Origin: CAVUCH01 sp963763095
Lineage (GTDB): Bacteria; Acidobacteriota; Vicinamibacteria; Vicinamibacterales; JAENWD01
Length of the DNA stretch: 64,000 bases
NCBI GenBank assembly: GCA_963763095.1
Contig: CAVXNR010000020.1
Location: 1-64,000, forward strand
Direction: 5' to 3'
Made by a program: the position numbers and the translations under genes. Position 1 is the first letter of the stretch; the number at the start of each line of letters is the position of its first letter. Positions 1 to 9,542 of the stretch are shown here, in pieces. The notes beneath the pieces are model-generated. The model had not been told where the DNA came from and did no database searches. It saw nothing but the letters and a program-made list of their open reading frames with translations.

Positions 1-2882
1 CGCCCCTCGGCATCCCACAGCTGCGCCACCCGGCCGCCCTTCGTCACGATGCGCGTGCCGTGCCGCGTATACACGGCGTTATCGATCGGCGTTTCGCCCT
101 TCAGCGCGGCGCGCAACGACCCGGTCGCCGCATCCCAGACCCGCGCGACGCCGTCCGCCGCCGTCGTGAGCAGGCCGGTGCCATCGGGACTGAAGCTCAC
201 CGTCAACACACTATCGGGATGGGGCACCGGCGTGGCGGCCCTCAGCGCGCGGCGCACGTCCCACACCTGGGCGACCTGGTCAGCAGACGATGTGACGATC
301 AACGTGCCGTCGGCACTGAACGCGGCGGTGCTGATCGGGGCATGATGGCGCATCGGCAGTGCCACCGGTTCGCCCGTGTCGGCGTCCCACAGCCGTGCCG
401 CCTGGTCTTCAGACACAGTGAGCAGGCGTGATCCGTCCGGGCTGAACGCCCACGCGAACACCGGGCGTTCGTGCGCCATGGCGACGCCGCGCAGGGCGCC
501 GCTGGCAACGTCCCATAGCCGCATCCGCCGTCCAAACGCCAGTGTGGCGATCACGCGGCCAGAGGGGGCGAATATCGCCTGCCTCGCTCGCTCGTTCGCC
601 AGCTGTCCGCCAGCGTTGACCTCGGATCCGTCGGCAACATTCCAGACCTTGACGGAAGGCGTGCGGTCCGCGTCTGGCCTTCACTGCGAGCAGGCTGGCG
701 CCGTCGGGGCTGAACGATGCGTCGGCCACATCGCCCGCGTCATCGAGCGGGCTGGCGACGGCCTTGCCCGTGGACGTATCCCAGACGCGTGCCCGTGCGT
801 CGATCAGGGTCAGCAGCCGCGTGCCGTCCCGGTTGAACTGCACTTTCGCGTTGTCGCGGCTGGCGGATGGGGCCGACCCGGCGGCGCGCGGTTGGGCCGC
901 GGAGAAGGACGCGATCCGGACGTCACGCCCGGTCGTCCATACTCGGACGAGTCCGTCGTAGGTGACGATCGCGGCCAACGCACCGTCGGCGCTCACCTGC
1001 AGATCCACGACGCCGCCGATAGCGTCGAACGGCGGCAGCCCCTGCGTGGGGGTCATCTGTTCCCCCACCTCCCAGGCCCTGACGGAGCCGTCGAACGCGG
1101 CCGTGACGAGGCGGCTCCCGTCCCGGCTGACGGCGGCGCGTGCGATGGACGTGGCAAACGGCGCACAGCAGGACTCCACGGCATGCGCGCCCGGTGGGCC
1201 GGCGGGAACGGACCAGAGCCGCGCCTCGCCCTTCTTGGACACCGTGAGCACCCGCCCGCGGCCCGCCGCGAAGAGCGCGTTGGCGACGGCATCCTTGTGC
1301 TCGAGCGTCGCAATCACCGGCACAGCGCCCGCGAGATGTGAGAAGAGCACGGCCCGTGGAAGATCGTCGGCGGGATTATTCGCCACCGCGCGCGCGAGAT
1401 ATGGAAGCGGCTCCGGATCTCCGAGCAGCACGAGGTCTACATCGGCGCTGGAGAGCGCGCGATCGGCCTTGTTCCTTGCCCGCACGGCGAACACGGCGAG
1501 GCTGACGGCAACACATGCTACGACGGCGAGCACTGTTACAAAAAGGCGGCGCTGAGCGGCGCGCTGGCGCTGCTGCAGCCACGAAATCGCGCAGCTCCGC
1601 GATCCTGCGTTCTTCCTTCTCGCGGACGCGTCGTTCGTCCCGGCTCACGCGAATCGGCTCGGTCAGGACGTCGTGTGTCAACTCGATGCGCGCCTGGCCC
1701 TTGCGACCTGTGTCTTCGCGGCGAAGCAAGCGCAGCGAGATGAGCCGATCGAGATCCGCTGCTGAGACATCGGGCTCGAGGAGTGCTTCCTCCTCCGCCA
1801 TGACGTTCCGAAATCCGGATCGGGTGAGCAGCTTCTCCTCGATGAGCCGCCGCACGCCGGCACCGAGGCCCGGTTCCGCCATCGTCCGCTCATAAAAATC
1901 CGCGATGATGCGCGTGGCGCTGCCTTCCACGAGATCGGCGGCAATCGTGGACCGCCCTTGCGCCAACCGCTTCAGGTTCAGCTCCCGACAGAACACACTC
2001 AGCAAGGCCGGCTCGATTGGACCGAGTGCTCCATCTTCCGCGCCCGCGCGGCCCGGCGCCGCCACGAATTGGACGATTTGCTCTCGCCACTTCGGCACTC
2101 ACCAGACCATCGACCTGCACGACGCGGAGGGCTTCGGCCGCGTTCATGCCCTGCAACCGGAACGTCTCGTGGAGAACGCTCGGTATGCGGGGGGACAGGT
2201 CGCTCAAATGCGCGAGGAAGTCCTCACGGAGGCTCAACAGCAATTTGCAGGGGCGGTCGTCGAGCGCGAACTGGAGCGCAACCTCGGGGTTTTGCGCGAG
2301 TCGCGCCTTCACCGGTTCGGGCGGACGTGCCTCCGCCAGATCGGCGAGTTCGGTGAGGAACGCCTCCGACCGCTCGCGGCGTTCGGCGTCCGTTTGCCCG
2401 ATCGTGAAAATCTCTTCGAACTGGTCGAATACCAGGAGCGGCGTCACCAGCCGGTTGCGCTTGTTCCAGAAGCGGACGTCGCGGTTATGGAAGTACTCCC
2501 ACAGCGAAGCCTCGTCATCCGCCTCCGGCGCTTCGACGCTCCCCGGATCGACGGCGGCCTCGAGCGTGTCCCATACCTGCTGCCGAAGCGGCACGCGCTC
2601 GTCGCCATGCCGAAGCCGGACGTACACCGGCAGAATGCCGTTCTGCCGTAGACCCGGAAAGACGCCAGCGCGTAGCAGCGATGTCTTGCCGAGGCCCGAG
2701 ACGCCGAACAGCACCGTCAGCGGCGAACGCAGCACGAGACGGAGCACCTCGTCGATCACCGTCTCGCGTCCCCTGAAGAACGTCTGGTCCGCCTCGCGGA
2801 ACGCGGCCAGCCCCGGCCACGGGTTCGCCGCATCGACCGTCGGCACGTCGCCCGCCCGGCCGGCCCACGTGCTTTCTTTCAC
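1..2882 (-). CDS. nSTAND1 ATPase with TM helix and WD40 repeats (partial, frameshifted)
   Basis: A STAND-type signalling ATPase, likely the sensor/switch partner of the upstream SIR2-TIR protein. The GTG start at 2882 overlaps the partner's stop as GTGA. Residues about 20-35 carry the NPWPGLAAF and FFRGRE signature of nSTAND1, the P-loop GVSGLGKTSLL is near residue 60, and FDQFEEIF is the Walker B-like motif. A helical region follows, then one membrane helix (LAVVACVAVSLAVFAV, about 1490-1530) and WD40 repeats with SPDG and VWD/LWD blades running off the window start, so the C-terminus is missing. The reading frame changes near 2090, 1558 and 670; protein similarity continues across each break, so sequencing indels are more likely than decay. 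Domain order is clear; the trigger it senses is unknown. Confidence 0.8.
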
Positions 2883-4292
2883 GTCCGCACGACCGTCCGG
2901 CTCTGATGCGCGCGGTACAGCTGTTTCACGTGCTCGATGAACGCCGTATCTACGGTGCTGCCGGGCTGCGCCTGCCAATGCAGCTGGCGGAATCTGGGCG
3001 GGATGAACTCATGATCGTGCGGGAGATCGTCGACGACTACCGGGAGGATGAACTCCGCCGAATCGGGAACGGTCACCGCCACGCGTTGCGCCTGGTCCCA
3101 CTCCAGGCGGAAGAACCGCCGGTCCGGCGTGACGCACGATTTCGAAAGGACAACGATGAACAGCGAGCACCGTTCGATGTTGCGCCGGATGCGGGACTCG
3201 AAGTCGTCGCCGGCAAACAGGCGCTGGCGATCGAACCAGATGTCCATGCCGGCCTCGTCCAGGGCCGCATAGAGCGCTTCCGCCGCCGGGCGATCCTCGC
3301 TGGCGTAGCTGATGAAAACGGCACCAGGCGTCATGACAGGTGCCTCGAGCCTCTTTTCCGCCGGAGCCTGCCGGACGCGCGCCTCCCAGCGTTTGGAGAG
3401 CTCATCGACAAATCGCACCGGATCGGCCAGGGCAAAGACCTCCGTACCGGTCTTGAAATTTCGCAGGAAGGCCACGAGGTCTGCGTCGCCGCAGGCCTGC
3501 GCGTCAACGATGAAATCGGTCTTCTCACCCGCGTGCAGCAACCGGGAGCGGCGTGCCGCACGGATGAAGAAGCGCACAATCCAGCCCGGAAAACCGCAGC
3601 CGACGATGAGCAGGCTGTTGCTGTTGAGAGCGCTCGACAAGTTGGGCAGCGCGCCGGGACTCTGGAGCGAATGGACGAACTCCAACGCGTCCTCGTCGCT
3701 CACCACGTAGGCCGCCGCCGAGACCTTCCCGAGCAGGTGAAAGACGTACGGCCGATCCGACTGCTTCCAATCCACGGGGATGTCGACCCTCTCGCGCGGC
3801 GCGTACGCGATCGTCTCGCGTGTACTCGAGGCCATCGTGACGCACTTCGTTGATCGCTCGAGCGAGCAGCGGGTCGAATGTGCTCGAAACGAACAGCTTG
3901 AACGGCGTAATCGCGGCCAGCTGCTTGAGTGGCGGGGGCACGGAGATCGCACCGGCGTCACGAAATAGCAGGGCGAGCTTGACGTAGATCTGCCGCAGCT
4001 CGCCGCCGCTCGCCACGTGCCGCGTGGCGACTGCCTCCAGCGTCAACGGGGGGACGATCGAGGTCACGTCGAGTCTGAGTGCCTGGGCCAACCGCTCCGC
4101 CAGCCAGGTGTACAGGAGCAGTTGCCGCCCACCCTGGGTGATCGTCAGGACATCGCGGCCAATCACCGGGATGACCCGGCCCTCCTCGATCGAGAGCAGC
4201 AGCGGATCCCACAGATCGTCGTCTGGATCTACGGGGAGCAGATTCCCGGAATCCCCGATTGTCTCAGGTATGAACGGGTCACCCGGCGCCAC
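2879..4292 (-). CDS. SIR2-like plus TIR domain protein (frameshifted)
   Basis: A protein of about 470 aa with an N-terminal SIR2-like domain (GRVIPVIGRDVL near residue 38; FVSSTFDPLL; YVFHLLGKVS) and a C-terminal TIR domain from about 3325 down (GAVFISYASEDR, DIWFDRQRL, LFIVVLSKS). The Glu in FRLEWDQA lies where TIR NADases have their catalytic Glu. Both domain families are known to bind or cleave NAD in anti-phage systems; that this protein does so is inference. The usual Asn of the SIR2 TxNFD motif reads Thr here. Start is GTG at 4292 with GGAGGAG a few bases upstream. One frameshift near 3820 separates most of the SIR2 domain from the rest. The stop overlaps the nSTAND1 start, so the pair is an operon. 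Confidence 0.8.
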
Positions 4293-4375
4293 GATGTCTC
4301 CTCCCTCGCCGCCGGAGTGCAGCGTTCACCGGTAACGCCAATGAGCCGGCGTGTGCGGGCGCGGCATGGCCGATA

Positions 4376-4404
4376 TTCGTATGCCGCTTCGGTGCACGTG
4401 TCAA
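4376..4404 (-). promoter_or_regulatory. Predicted sigma70-type promoter of the SIR2-TIR operon
   Basis: On the minus strand a perfect TTGACA (4404-4399) is followed after 17 nt by TACGAA (4381-4376), giving a leader of about 75 nt before the GTG at 4292. The -35 is perfect and the -10 is weak (3/6). Confidence 0.45.
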
Positions 4405-4476
4405 CCAGAATCGGCCATTCACCGGCGCTGGTGGAACGCTGGCCCGAACGCGTCTCTACCGGCCCTTCTGTCTCGA

Positions 4477-4482
4477 TATAAT
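4477..4482 (+). promoter_or_regulatory. Perfect -10 box upstream of the isomerase gene
   Basis: TATAAT lies 57 nt before the ATG at 4539 in otherwise GC-rich DNA. No convincing -35 hexamer is seen at 16-18 nt spacing. Confidence 0.35.
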
Positions 4483-4538
4483 CCCGGCACCATCCCGTGG
4501 TGGCGGGCGCCGCCTGCGACACCGGTGAGGAGTGATCG

Positions 4539-5453
4539 ATGCAACGACGAGAGTTCCTGCAGAAGACGGCTGCCGCCGCCGTCACGGTTCCCGGCGCCGT
4601 GACCCTGTCGAGCGCGGCGGCGGCGCCTGCGCGCGCGTTCAAGCTGAAATATGCGCCGCACTTCGGCATGTTCAAGGTGTCGGGCGGAGGCGACCTGTTC
4701 GACGAGCTGCGCTTCATGGCGGACGCCGGCTTCCGCGCGCTCGAAGACAACGGGATGATGGCCCGGTCCATCGACGTGCAGCAGCGGATCGGCGACACGC
4801 TCGCGAAGACGGGCATGACGATGGGCGTGTTCGTCATCGATGCCGGTGAGAACTGGAAGGTGTCGCTCACGACCGGCAAGCCGGAGTTCCGGGAGCGGTT
4901 CGTCAAGGCATGCCAGGAGGCCGTGAACGTCGCGAAACGATGCCGGGCCACATGGATGACGGTGGTGCCCGGCTACTTCGACCGCGAGCAGCGGATCGGC
5001 GTCCAGACGGGGCACGTCATCGACGCGCTGCGCGCCGGCGCGGAGGTCCTCGCGCCGCACGGCCTCGTCATGGTGCTCGAGCCCCTCAGCGACAACCCCG
5101 ACCTGTTCCTGCGGACGTCGGACCAGGCCTACACGCTGTGCCGTGCCGTGAACAGCCCCGCGTGCAAGATCCTGTACGACATCTACCATATGCAACGGAA
5201 CGAAGGGCACCTGATCCCGAACATCGATGCCGTCTGGGACGAGATCGCCTACTTTCAGATTGGGGACGTGCCCGGCCGCAAGGAGCCCGGCACCGGCGAG
5301 ACGAACTACCAGAACGTCTTCAAGCACATTCACGGACGCATGCAGCAATCCGGCCGCGACTTCGTATTCGGCATGGAGCACGGCAACTCCGTGGAGGGCG
5401 CCGAAGGGGAGCGCAAGGTGATCGAGGCGTACGTGCGGGCGGACAGCTTCTGA
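4539..5453 (+). CDS. Tat-exported hydroxypyruvate isomerase-like TIM-barrel protein
   Basis: A 304-aa member of the AP-endonuclease-2/xylose-isomerase-like TIM-barrel superfamily, closest in motif to hydroxypyruvate isomerase: GDVPGRKEPGTGE near residue 245 and LEPLSDNP near 185 resemble the metal-binding strands of that family. The N-terminus RREFLQK followed by an Ala-rich stretch is a twin-arginine signal, so it should act outside the cytoplasm, unlike E. coli Hyi. Start is ATG 4539, preceded by GGTGAGGAG. Nothing in the neighbourhood fixes the substrate, and a sugar or sugar-acid isomerase/epimerase is equally possible. It ends convergently with the VWA gene across an inverted heptad array. 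Confidence 0.8.
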   Translation: MQRREFLQKTAAAAVTVPGAVTLSSAAAAPARAFKLKYAPHFGMFKVSGGGDLFDELRFMADAGFRALEDNGMMARSIDVQQRIGDTLAKTGMTMGVFVIDAGENWKVSLTTGKPEFRERFVKACQEAVNVAKRCRATWMTVVPGYFDREQRIGVQTGHVIDALRAGAEVLAPHGLVMVLEPLSDNPDLFLRTSDQAYTLCRAVNSPACKILYDIYHMQRNEGHLIPNIDAVWDEIAYFQIGDVPGRKEPGTGETNYQNVFKHIHGRMQQSGRDFVFGMEHGNSVEGAEGERKVIEAYVRADSF

Positions 5454-5462
5454 GGACCGCGT

Positions 5463-5542
5463 TCAGTGATCAGTTATCAGTTGTCGGTTCTGAGTCGGAC
5501 CGAGAACGAGAACTGAAGACTGAAAACTGAGAACGGAGAACC
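5463..5542. repeat. Inverted array of 7-bp words between convergent genes
   Basis: Left arm 5463-5490 reads TCAGTGA TCAGTTA, then TCAGTTG TCGGTTC with strict 7-bp period. The right arm 5510-5537 reads GAACTGA AGACTGA, then AAACTGA GAACGGA, the reverse complement of the same word. It lies between two convergent gene ends and could fold as an imperfect hairpin acting as a two-way terminator. Confidence 0.7.
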
Positions 5543-5554
5543 AGTCGTCCCTGT

Positions 5555-6718
5555 CTATTCCGTCGCGACCCCGTAGAAGCCTGCGCGTGTCCGCACCCGT
5601 AGTCCCCTGCGCGTCACTTTGACCTTCACCCGCCGGAAACCCCGGTTGGGGTAGAAGGTGTCGCCGGACGGCTGAAAGCCGATCAGGTAGTACCCGCGTT
5701 GATCGTCCAGCACGCGACGGAAGGCGCCGGGGATGTCGTTGTTGTTGACCACTGCGAAGCCGCCGGTCTGTCCGGCGACGTAGCGCAGGCCGTCCTGCGT
5801 CTGCAGCAGGGCATCGTTGCGGCGCGCCATCATCTGGGCCATGGCCGAGGGGCTGCCGGTGCTGTCAGCGGCGCTCAGGCCGGTGAACACGAGTCCCCGC
5901 GGATCCACGGCGTAGATGACCACGCCTGCCCGATTCGCCTGATCCACGAGCCCGTTCATCGCATCGCGGATCTGCGAGTCGCTGAGGCCGGACATCGAGA
6001 AGCCCTCGGAAACGAGCAGCACGGTCTTCCGCCCCGGCAGCTCGCGAACGGCAGCGATGACATCCACGATCCGGTTGAGCGCGTTGACAGCGAAGTGTTG
6101 CTCCCGGTCCCGTTCGGCCGCGGTCGGCAGCAGATCGAAGATGTTCTCGAGCGGTTCGAGGGCGCCCGCCGCGCTCGCGTTCCACAGCGAGAACCGGAGG
6201 CGGTTGACGGCGGCCCGCAGCTCGGGACGGCTGAACGTGAATGGCCAGCTCGTTCCGCGCGTGCCGCTGGTGGTCACGACCGTCACGAGGTCGTCGGCCT
6301 GCAGTTCCCTGTCGACGAAGCGCTGCAGGCCCATGCGTGTGTGGTGGATGCTCTCGAACGTCATCCGCGAGTCGTCCACGACCAGGGCAATGACGCGCCG
6401 CGCCTGGCGGGGACTGGTGGGGATGACCACCGGTTCCGGCGCGCCGGAGGCATCCAGGTAGCGTTCATCCGCCCGCACGTAGGCCACAGCCGTCACCGGC
6501 TGCGGCTTGCCGTCCTGCAGCACCTGGAAATCGGCAGGCCCAAGCGTTGTCACGTGCCGGCCCTTGCGGTCGGTCACGACCGCGTCCACCTGCACGAGGG
6601 ATACGGTCAGGCGAAAAACCGGGCCTGGCTCCTGCCTCTGCTCGGGCTGCTGTGCTGCGACGGCACCGGCAACGGAGACCGCGAGAGCCACGATCAGCGA
6701 CAGCGCGTTGGGCCGCAT
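5555..6718 (-). CDS. Secreted VWFA-related (acidobacterial type) protein
   Basis: A protein of about 387 aa with a signal peptide (LSLIVALAVSVAGAVAA) followed by an N-terminal strand-rich region (VDAVVTDRKGRHV, DFQVLQDGK) and a von Willebrand A-like domain with the DDSRMTFESIHHTR stretch where the metal site (MIDAS) usually lies; the MIDAS looks degenerate, as is usual in the acidobacterial VWFA-related family. The C-terminus GYYLIGFQP and GFRRVKVKVTRRGL also fits that family. I chose ATG 6718 because it begins the signal peptide and has GGTGA upstream; an in-frame start at 6787 would bury the signal. The function of this abundant family is unknown; cell-surface or periplasmic protein interaction is inferred. 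Confidence 0.85.
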   Translation of the reverse strand: MRPNALSLIVALAVSVAGAVAAQQPEQRQEPGPVFRLTVSLVQVDAVVTDRKGRHVTTLGPADFQVLQDGKPQPVTAVAYVRADERYLDASGAPEPVVIPTSPRQARRVIALVVDDSRMTFESIHHTRMGLQRFVDRELQADDLVTVVTTSGTRGTSWPFTFSRPELRAAVNRLRFSLWNASAAGALEPLENIFDLLPTAAERDREQHFAVNALNRIVDVIAAVRELPGRKTVLLVSEGFSMSGLSDSQIRDAMNGLVDQANRAGVVIYAVDPRGLVFTGLSAADSTGSPSAMAQMMARRNDALLQTQDGLRYVAGQTGGFAVVNNNDIPGAFRRVLDDQRGYYLIGFQPSGDTFYPNRGFRRVKVKVTRRGLRVRTRAGFYGVATE

Positions 6719-6879
6719 GGGTTCACCGGGGCGTGGCTTCGATCGTATCAAGTATAGCGACGGCCGGGACTGAAGTACCGGCGCCACATCAGCGTCTGCT
6801 CTCCGAAATCCATCTTCGGTGAAGCCGGTGGCTATTCAGGCCGCGCCGGTCTACACCCGCGATTCACTTGTGTAGTCAC

Positions 6880-6940
6880 GTGAGGCAGGTCTTCAGGCCT
6901 GGCCGCGCGTACTGATTGCAGGGCTGAAGCCCTGCCCCAC
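6880..6940. repeat. Pair of REP-like palindromes in opposite orientation
   Basis: 6880-6903 (+) is a diverged copy (AGGTCTTCAGGCCTGG core); 6918-6940 (-) is a clean copy whose core GCAGGGCTGAAGCCCTGC is followed by CCCAC, i.e. GTGGG on the other strand. The rest of 6719-7009 shows no gene. Confidence 0.75.
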
Positions 6941-7009
6941 ATGAGTGATTCAGTGACAGCACAAGTGAGTACTGGTTTAAGAGTTCACAAGCCTCACTCG
7001 CACGCCCCG

Positions 7010-7381
7010 TCAACCGGATGCCGGAAGGTCGACGGCCGCCTGAATGCGCCATAGGCCGGCATCCTGAACGAACCAGTCGATGAACCCCCGTCTATCCTCG
7101 ATGACCTGCCCGTCCACTACGACCTGCGCGTACTGAATCCCCGTCACCAACGCTCCGGAGGGACACATATCCACCTCCAGCTGTTCGAGCCTGACCGATC
7201 GGATCTCGCCGGGGATCTGCTCGATGGCGCGAAGGAACGTCTCGACGTCCGATACGGCTCCACCATGCGTGCGTTGAATGAAACCAGGCGCCAGCAGCCG
7301 CCGCAAGACGGCGACATCGCGGCGGGCGATTGCCGCGCCGATGGCATTCGCTACTTCAACAACTCTCTCCGTCGTTCCCAT
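7010..7381 (-). CDS. NTF2-like (DUF4440/SnoaL-type) protein
   Basis: A 123-aa single-domain protein. The N-terminal helix pattern (VANAIGAAIARRDVAVLRRL) followed by PGFIQRTHGGAVSD and the strand-rich end RGFIDWFVQDAGLWRIQAAV match the NTF2-like alpha+beta cone fold found in DUF4440/SnoaL proteins. No signal peptide is seen. Members include small-molecule isomerases and binding proteins; no catalytic residues can be assigned here. It lies 36 bp downstream of the methyltransferase gene on the same strand and may be the last gene of that short operon. Confidence 0.65.
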   Translation of the reverse strand: MGTTERVVEVANAIGAAIARRDVAVLRRLLAPGFIQRTHGGAVSDVETFLRAIEQIPGEIRSVRLEQLEVDMCPSGALVTGIQYAQVVVDGQVIEDRRGFIDWFVQDAGLWRIQAAVDLPASG

Positions 7382-7417
7382 GTTCCCTCGGCGGTGCGTT
7401 CGTGGATGCGACCCATC

Positions 7418-8053
7418 TCACAACCGAGCCGCGGCGTAGTAGTAGTTCTCGCCTTCGTCGACGTAGTTGCTCGTAACCGTCAGGCCAGCCTCAGAGAGGA
7501 GGGCGCCGTACTCGTCGGCCCCCAGCGACACCGACGGCCGTCCGGTCGTGATGTCCCTCCACGTGCATCGCTGTGCCGGCGATGTGAAAAGCAACTGACC
7601 GCCCGGACTCAGCACCGACCCCAGCCTGCGAATCAGATCCCGTTGCGTATCGGCGGAGAGCAGGAACATCAGTCCTATTGCGACGATGCCCGGGAAGGTC
7701 CGGCCGAAGAACGCCGAGCCCTCCACGGCTTCACAGGCAACGGCGGCTTCCGGGAAACGCAGGCGGAAGGCCTCGACCAGGCTCGGCGAGGCGTCGACGC
7801 CGAAGACCTGGAATCCGTCGGCCATCAACGTCTCAGAGACCGGCACCCCCGAGCCGCAGCCCAGGTCGAGAATTGAACTCCCTGCCGGCAGGCCGCGCGC
7901 CCACTCGCGAAGCGTGGATACGCCGATTCTCGAGCGCGCGCGCGAGGCGATCAGATGCGCGGCGGCCGCCTCCCACCCGTTGGACGGATCCTCTACGCTC
8001 GTCAGGGACACCTCCGCCGCCCTCGCTGTCGGCGTTTCACCTCTGGCGCTCAT
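7418..8053 (-). CDS. Class I SAM-dependent methyltransferase
   Basis: A 211-aa methyltransferase with motif I ILDLGCGSGVP near residue 59, the acidic end of strand 2 in VFGVDASPSLVE, and the GIVAIGLMFLL strand near residue 125 followed by LGSVLSPGGQLLFTSP. This is the usual Rossmann-type SAM fold; the acceptor cannot be predicted. The ATG start overlaps the stop of the upstream VOC gene by 4 bp (ATGA), so the two are translationally coupled. Confidence 0.8.
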   Translation of the reverse strand: MSARGETPTARAAEVSLTSVEDPSNGWEAAAAHLIASRARSRIGVSTLREWARGLPAGSSILDLGCGSGVPVSETLMADGFQVFGVDASPSLVEAFRLRFPEAAVACEAVEGSAFFGRTFPGIVAIGLMFLLSADTQRDLIRRLGSVLSPGGQLLFTSPAQRCTWRDITTGRPSVSLGADEYGALLSEAGLTVTSNYVDEGENYYYAAARL

Positions 8054-8463
8054 GATTCCCCGGGCGGCCGGTCTTGCGGCGGGTCGGCAGTCGTCGGGAG
8101 TTCGTACCAGATCTCCACGTCGTGGCCGTCGGGATCGCGGCAGAACAGATACGGTTCTCCGGGCACGAACTCACCGCGGCTGACGATCTGGCCGCCGGCC
8201 GCCTGCACGGCCAGAGCCGCCTCGTCGATGTCGCGCGGGTCGACCAGGCGAAAACCGAAATGGCTGATCCCGCCCGTGCCCCCGACGGTCTCGTGCTGCT
8301 CTTCGAACACGAGGATGTCCCACGCGCCGGGCGTCTGCGCCTGGACGAACCCCGCGCCCCGATACACCGCAACCATACCGAAGACCTGTTCGTAGAACGC
8401 GAACGCGCGCTCGGCATCGCGAACCCTGAGTGCCAGATGGGTCAACCCTCGCGTGCGAATCAT
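8050..8463 (-). CDS. VOC (glyoxalase/bleomycin-resistance) family protein
   Basis: About 137 aa with the vicinal-oxygen-chelate fold: GLTHLALRVRDAERAFAFYE at the start, a central GISHFGFRL strand, and the terminal FCRDPDGHDVEIWYE motif whose Glu is a usual metal ligand together with the early His. The start is uncertain: ATG 8463 fits family length, and ATG 8475 is an alternative with GGAGG directly next to it. It overlaps the methyltransferase gene (ATGA). Substrate unknown. Confidence 0.75.
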   Translation of the reverse strand: MIRTRGLTHLALRVRDAERAFAFYEQVFGMVAVYRGAGFVQAQTPGAWDILVFEEQHETVGGTGGISHFGFRLVDPRDIDEAALAVQAAGGQIVSRGEFVPGEPYLFCRDPDGHDVEIWYELPTTADPPQDRPPGES

Positions 8464-8564
8464 CTCCCCTATCATCCTCCGACATGTGCGAGAGCCCGGC
8501 GTGGCTCCCGATCGCGCAGCCCGGTGGTAGCGTGGCGCTCCAGCGTACGGGGAGCGGGGGTCAT

Positions 8565-8660
8565 GCAGGGCTGAAGCCCTGCCCCACGAGACTGCCTGCA
8601 CGGTGTCCTGCAGGGCTGAAGCCCTGCCCCACGAGACTGCCTCCAGGGCTGACGCCCCAC
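8565..8660 (-). repeat. Tandem REP-like palindromes (two full, one partial)
   Basis: Copies at 8565-8587 and 8610-8632 share the core GCAGGGCTGAAGCCCTGC plus CCCAC, and both are followed by GAGACTGCCT, so a 45-bp unit was duplicated. A third, damaged copy lies at 8643-8660. All three are in the same orientation. Confidence 0.8.
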
Positions 8661-8671
8661 AGGCGCATTGG

Positions 8672-9457
8672 CTAGCCCGCGAGCACTGCGCCGCCGTTCA
8701 CGTTGAACACCTCCCCCGTGATGAAGTTCGCGTGCTCGGTGCAGAGGAAGAGCACCGGCGCCGCAATCTCGTCGGGGGTGCCGATCCGTCCGAGCGGGAT
8801 CGTGCCGAGCACACGCGCTTCGGCCGTCGGGTCCTGGAGGACGGGGACTGACATGTCGGTGCGCACCCAACCGGGCGCCACGCAGTTCACGTAGATGCGG
8901 TCGCGCGCCAGCTCGGTCGAGAGACCCTTCGTCATGCTGATGATGGCGCCTTTCGTGGCCGCGTAATCGCAGTGAAGCGCCTCGCCACGCTGGCCCGCCG
9001 TGGAGCTGACCAGCACGATGCGGCCCCGCACGTCCGATCCGGCGTGCGGCGGGTGCTTCATCATGTGGGCGACCGAATGCTTGACGAGGCCGAACACGCT
9101 GTCGAGATTGACGGCGACCGTACGGTGCCACTGCTCGTCCGCCATTGAATGGATGGGCACGTCGGCTGGCGGCCAGATGCCATGGTTCGCCACGAGCATG
9201 TCGAGACGCCCGAGTTGCGCCGCCGCTCGGTGGACCAGCGCGCCCGCCGCCTGAGGGCTCGACAGATCGGCTGCAACCGCGAGGCACCGGTCTTCACCGC
9301 ATTCGCGCACCAGGGCCGCCGCCTCCGCCTGCGCATGCTGGTAACTGAACACGACGCGCGCACCAGCCTTGACGAACATGCGCACGACGGCCGCACCGAT
9401 TCCGCGGGAGCCACCGGTGACGAGAGCCGTACGATCGGTCAGGGACAAAGACACCAT
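8672..9457 (-). CDS. SDR-family oxidoreductase (FabG-like)
   Basis: About 261 aa. TALVTGGSRGIGAAV near residue 10 is the cofactor-binding TGxxxGxG motif of classical short-chain dehydrogenases; LVANHGIWPP is the NNAG-like motif; the catalytic Ser lies in VLVSSTAG and the YxxxK in DYAATKGA. The C-terminus ITGEVFNVNGGAVLAG is typical of FabG-like reductases. The preferred start is ATG 9457; AAGGAGA is 16 nt upstream, which is long, and GTG 9454 is possible. It is divergent from glutaminyl-tRNA synthetase. The substrate may be 3-oxoacyl-ACP or another keto compound. Confidence 0.8.
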   Translation of the reverse strand: MVSLSLTDRTALVTGGSRGIGAAVVRMFVKAGARVVFSYQHAQAEAAALVRECGEDRCLAVAADLSSPQAAGALVHRAAAQLGRLDMLVANHGIWPPADVPIHSMADEQWHRTVAVNLDSVFGLVKHSVAHMMKHPPHAGSDVRGRIVLVSSTAGQRGEALHCDYAATKGAIISMTKGLSTELARDRIYVNCVAPGWVRTDMSVPVLQDPTAEARVLGTIPLGRIGTPDEIAAPVLFLCTEHANFITGEVFNVNGGAVLAG

Positions 9458-9542
9458 GGCGCTAATGTCAGATCTCCTTCCCGCTGAGCAGATGCACACG
9501 GTGATCCAACTCCGCAGCGGCGGCGTGATACCTTTCTGGATT

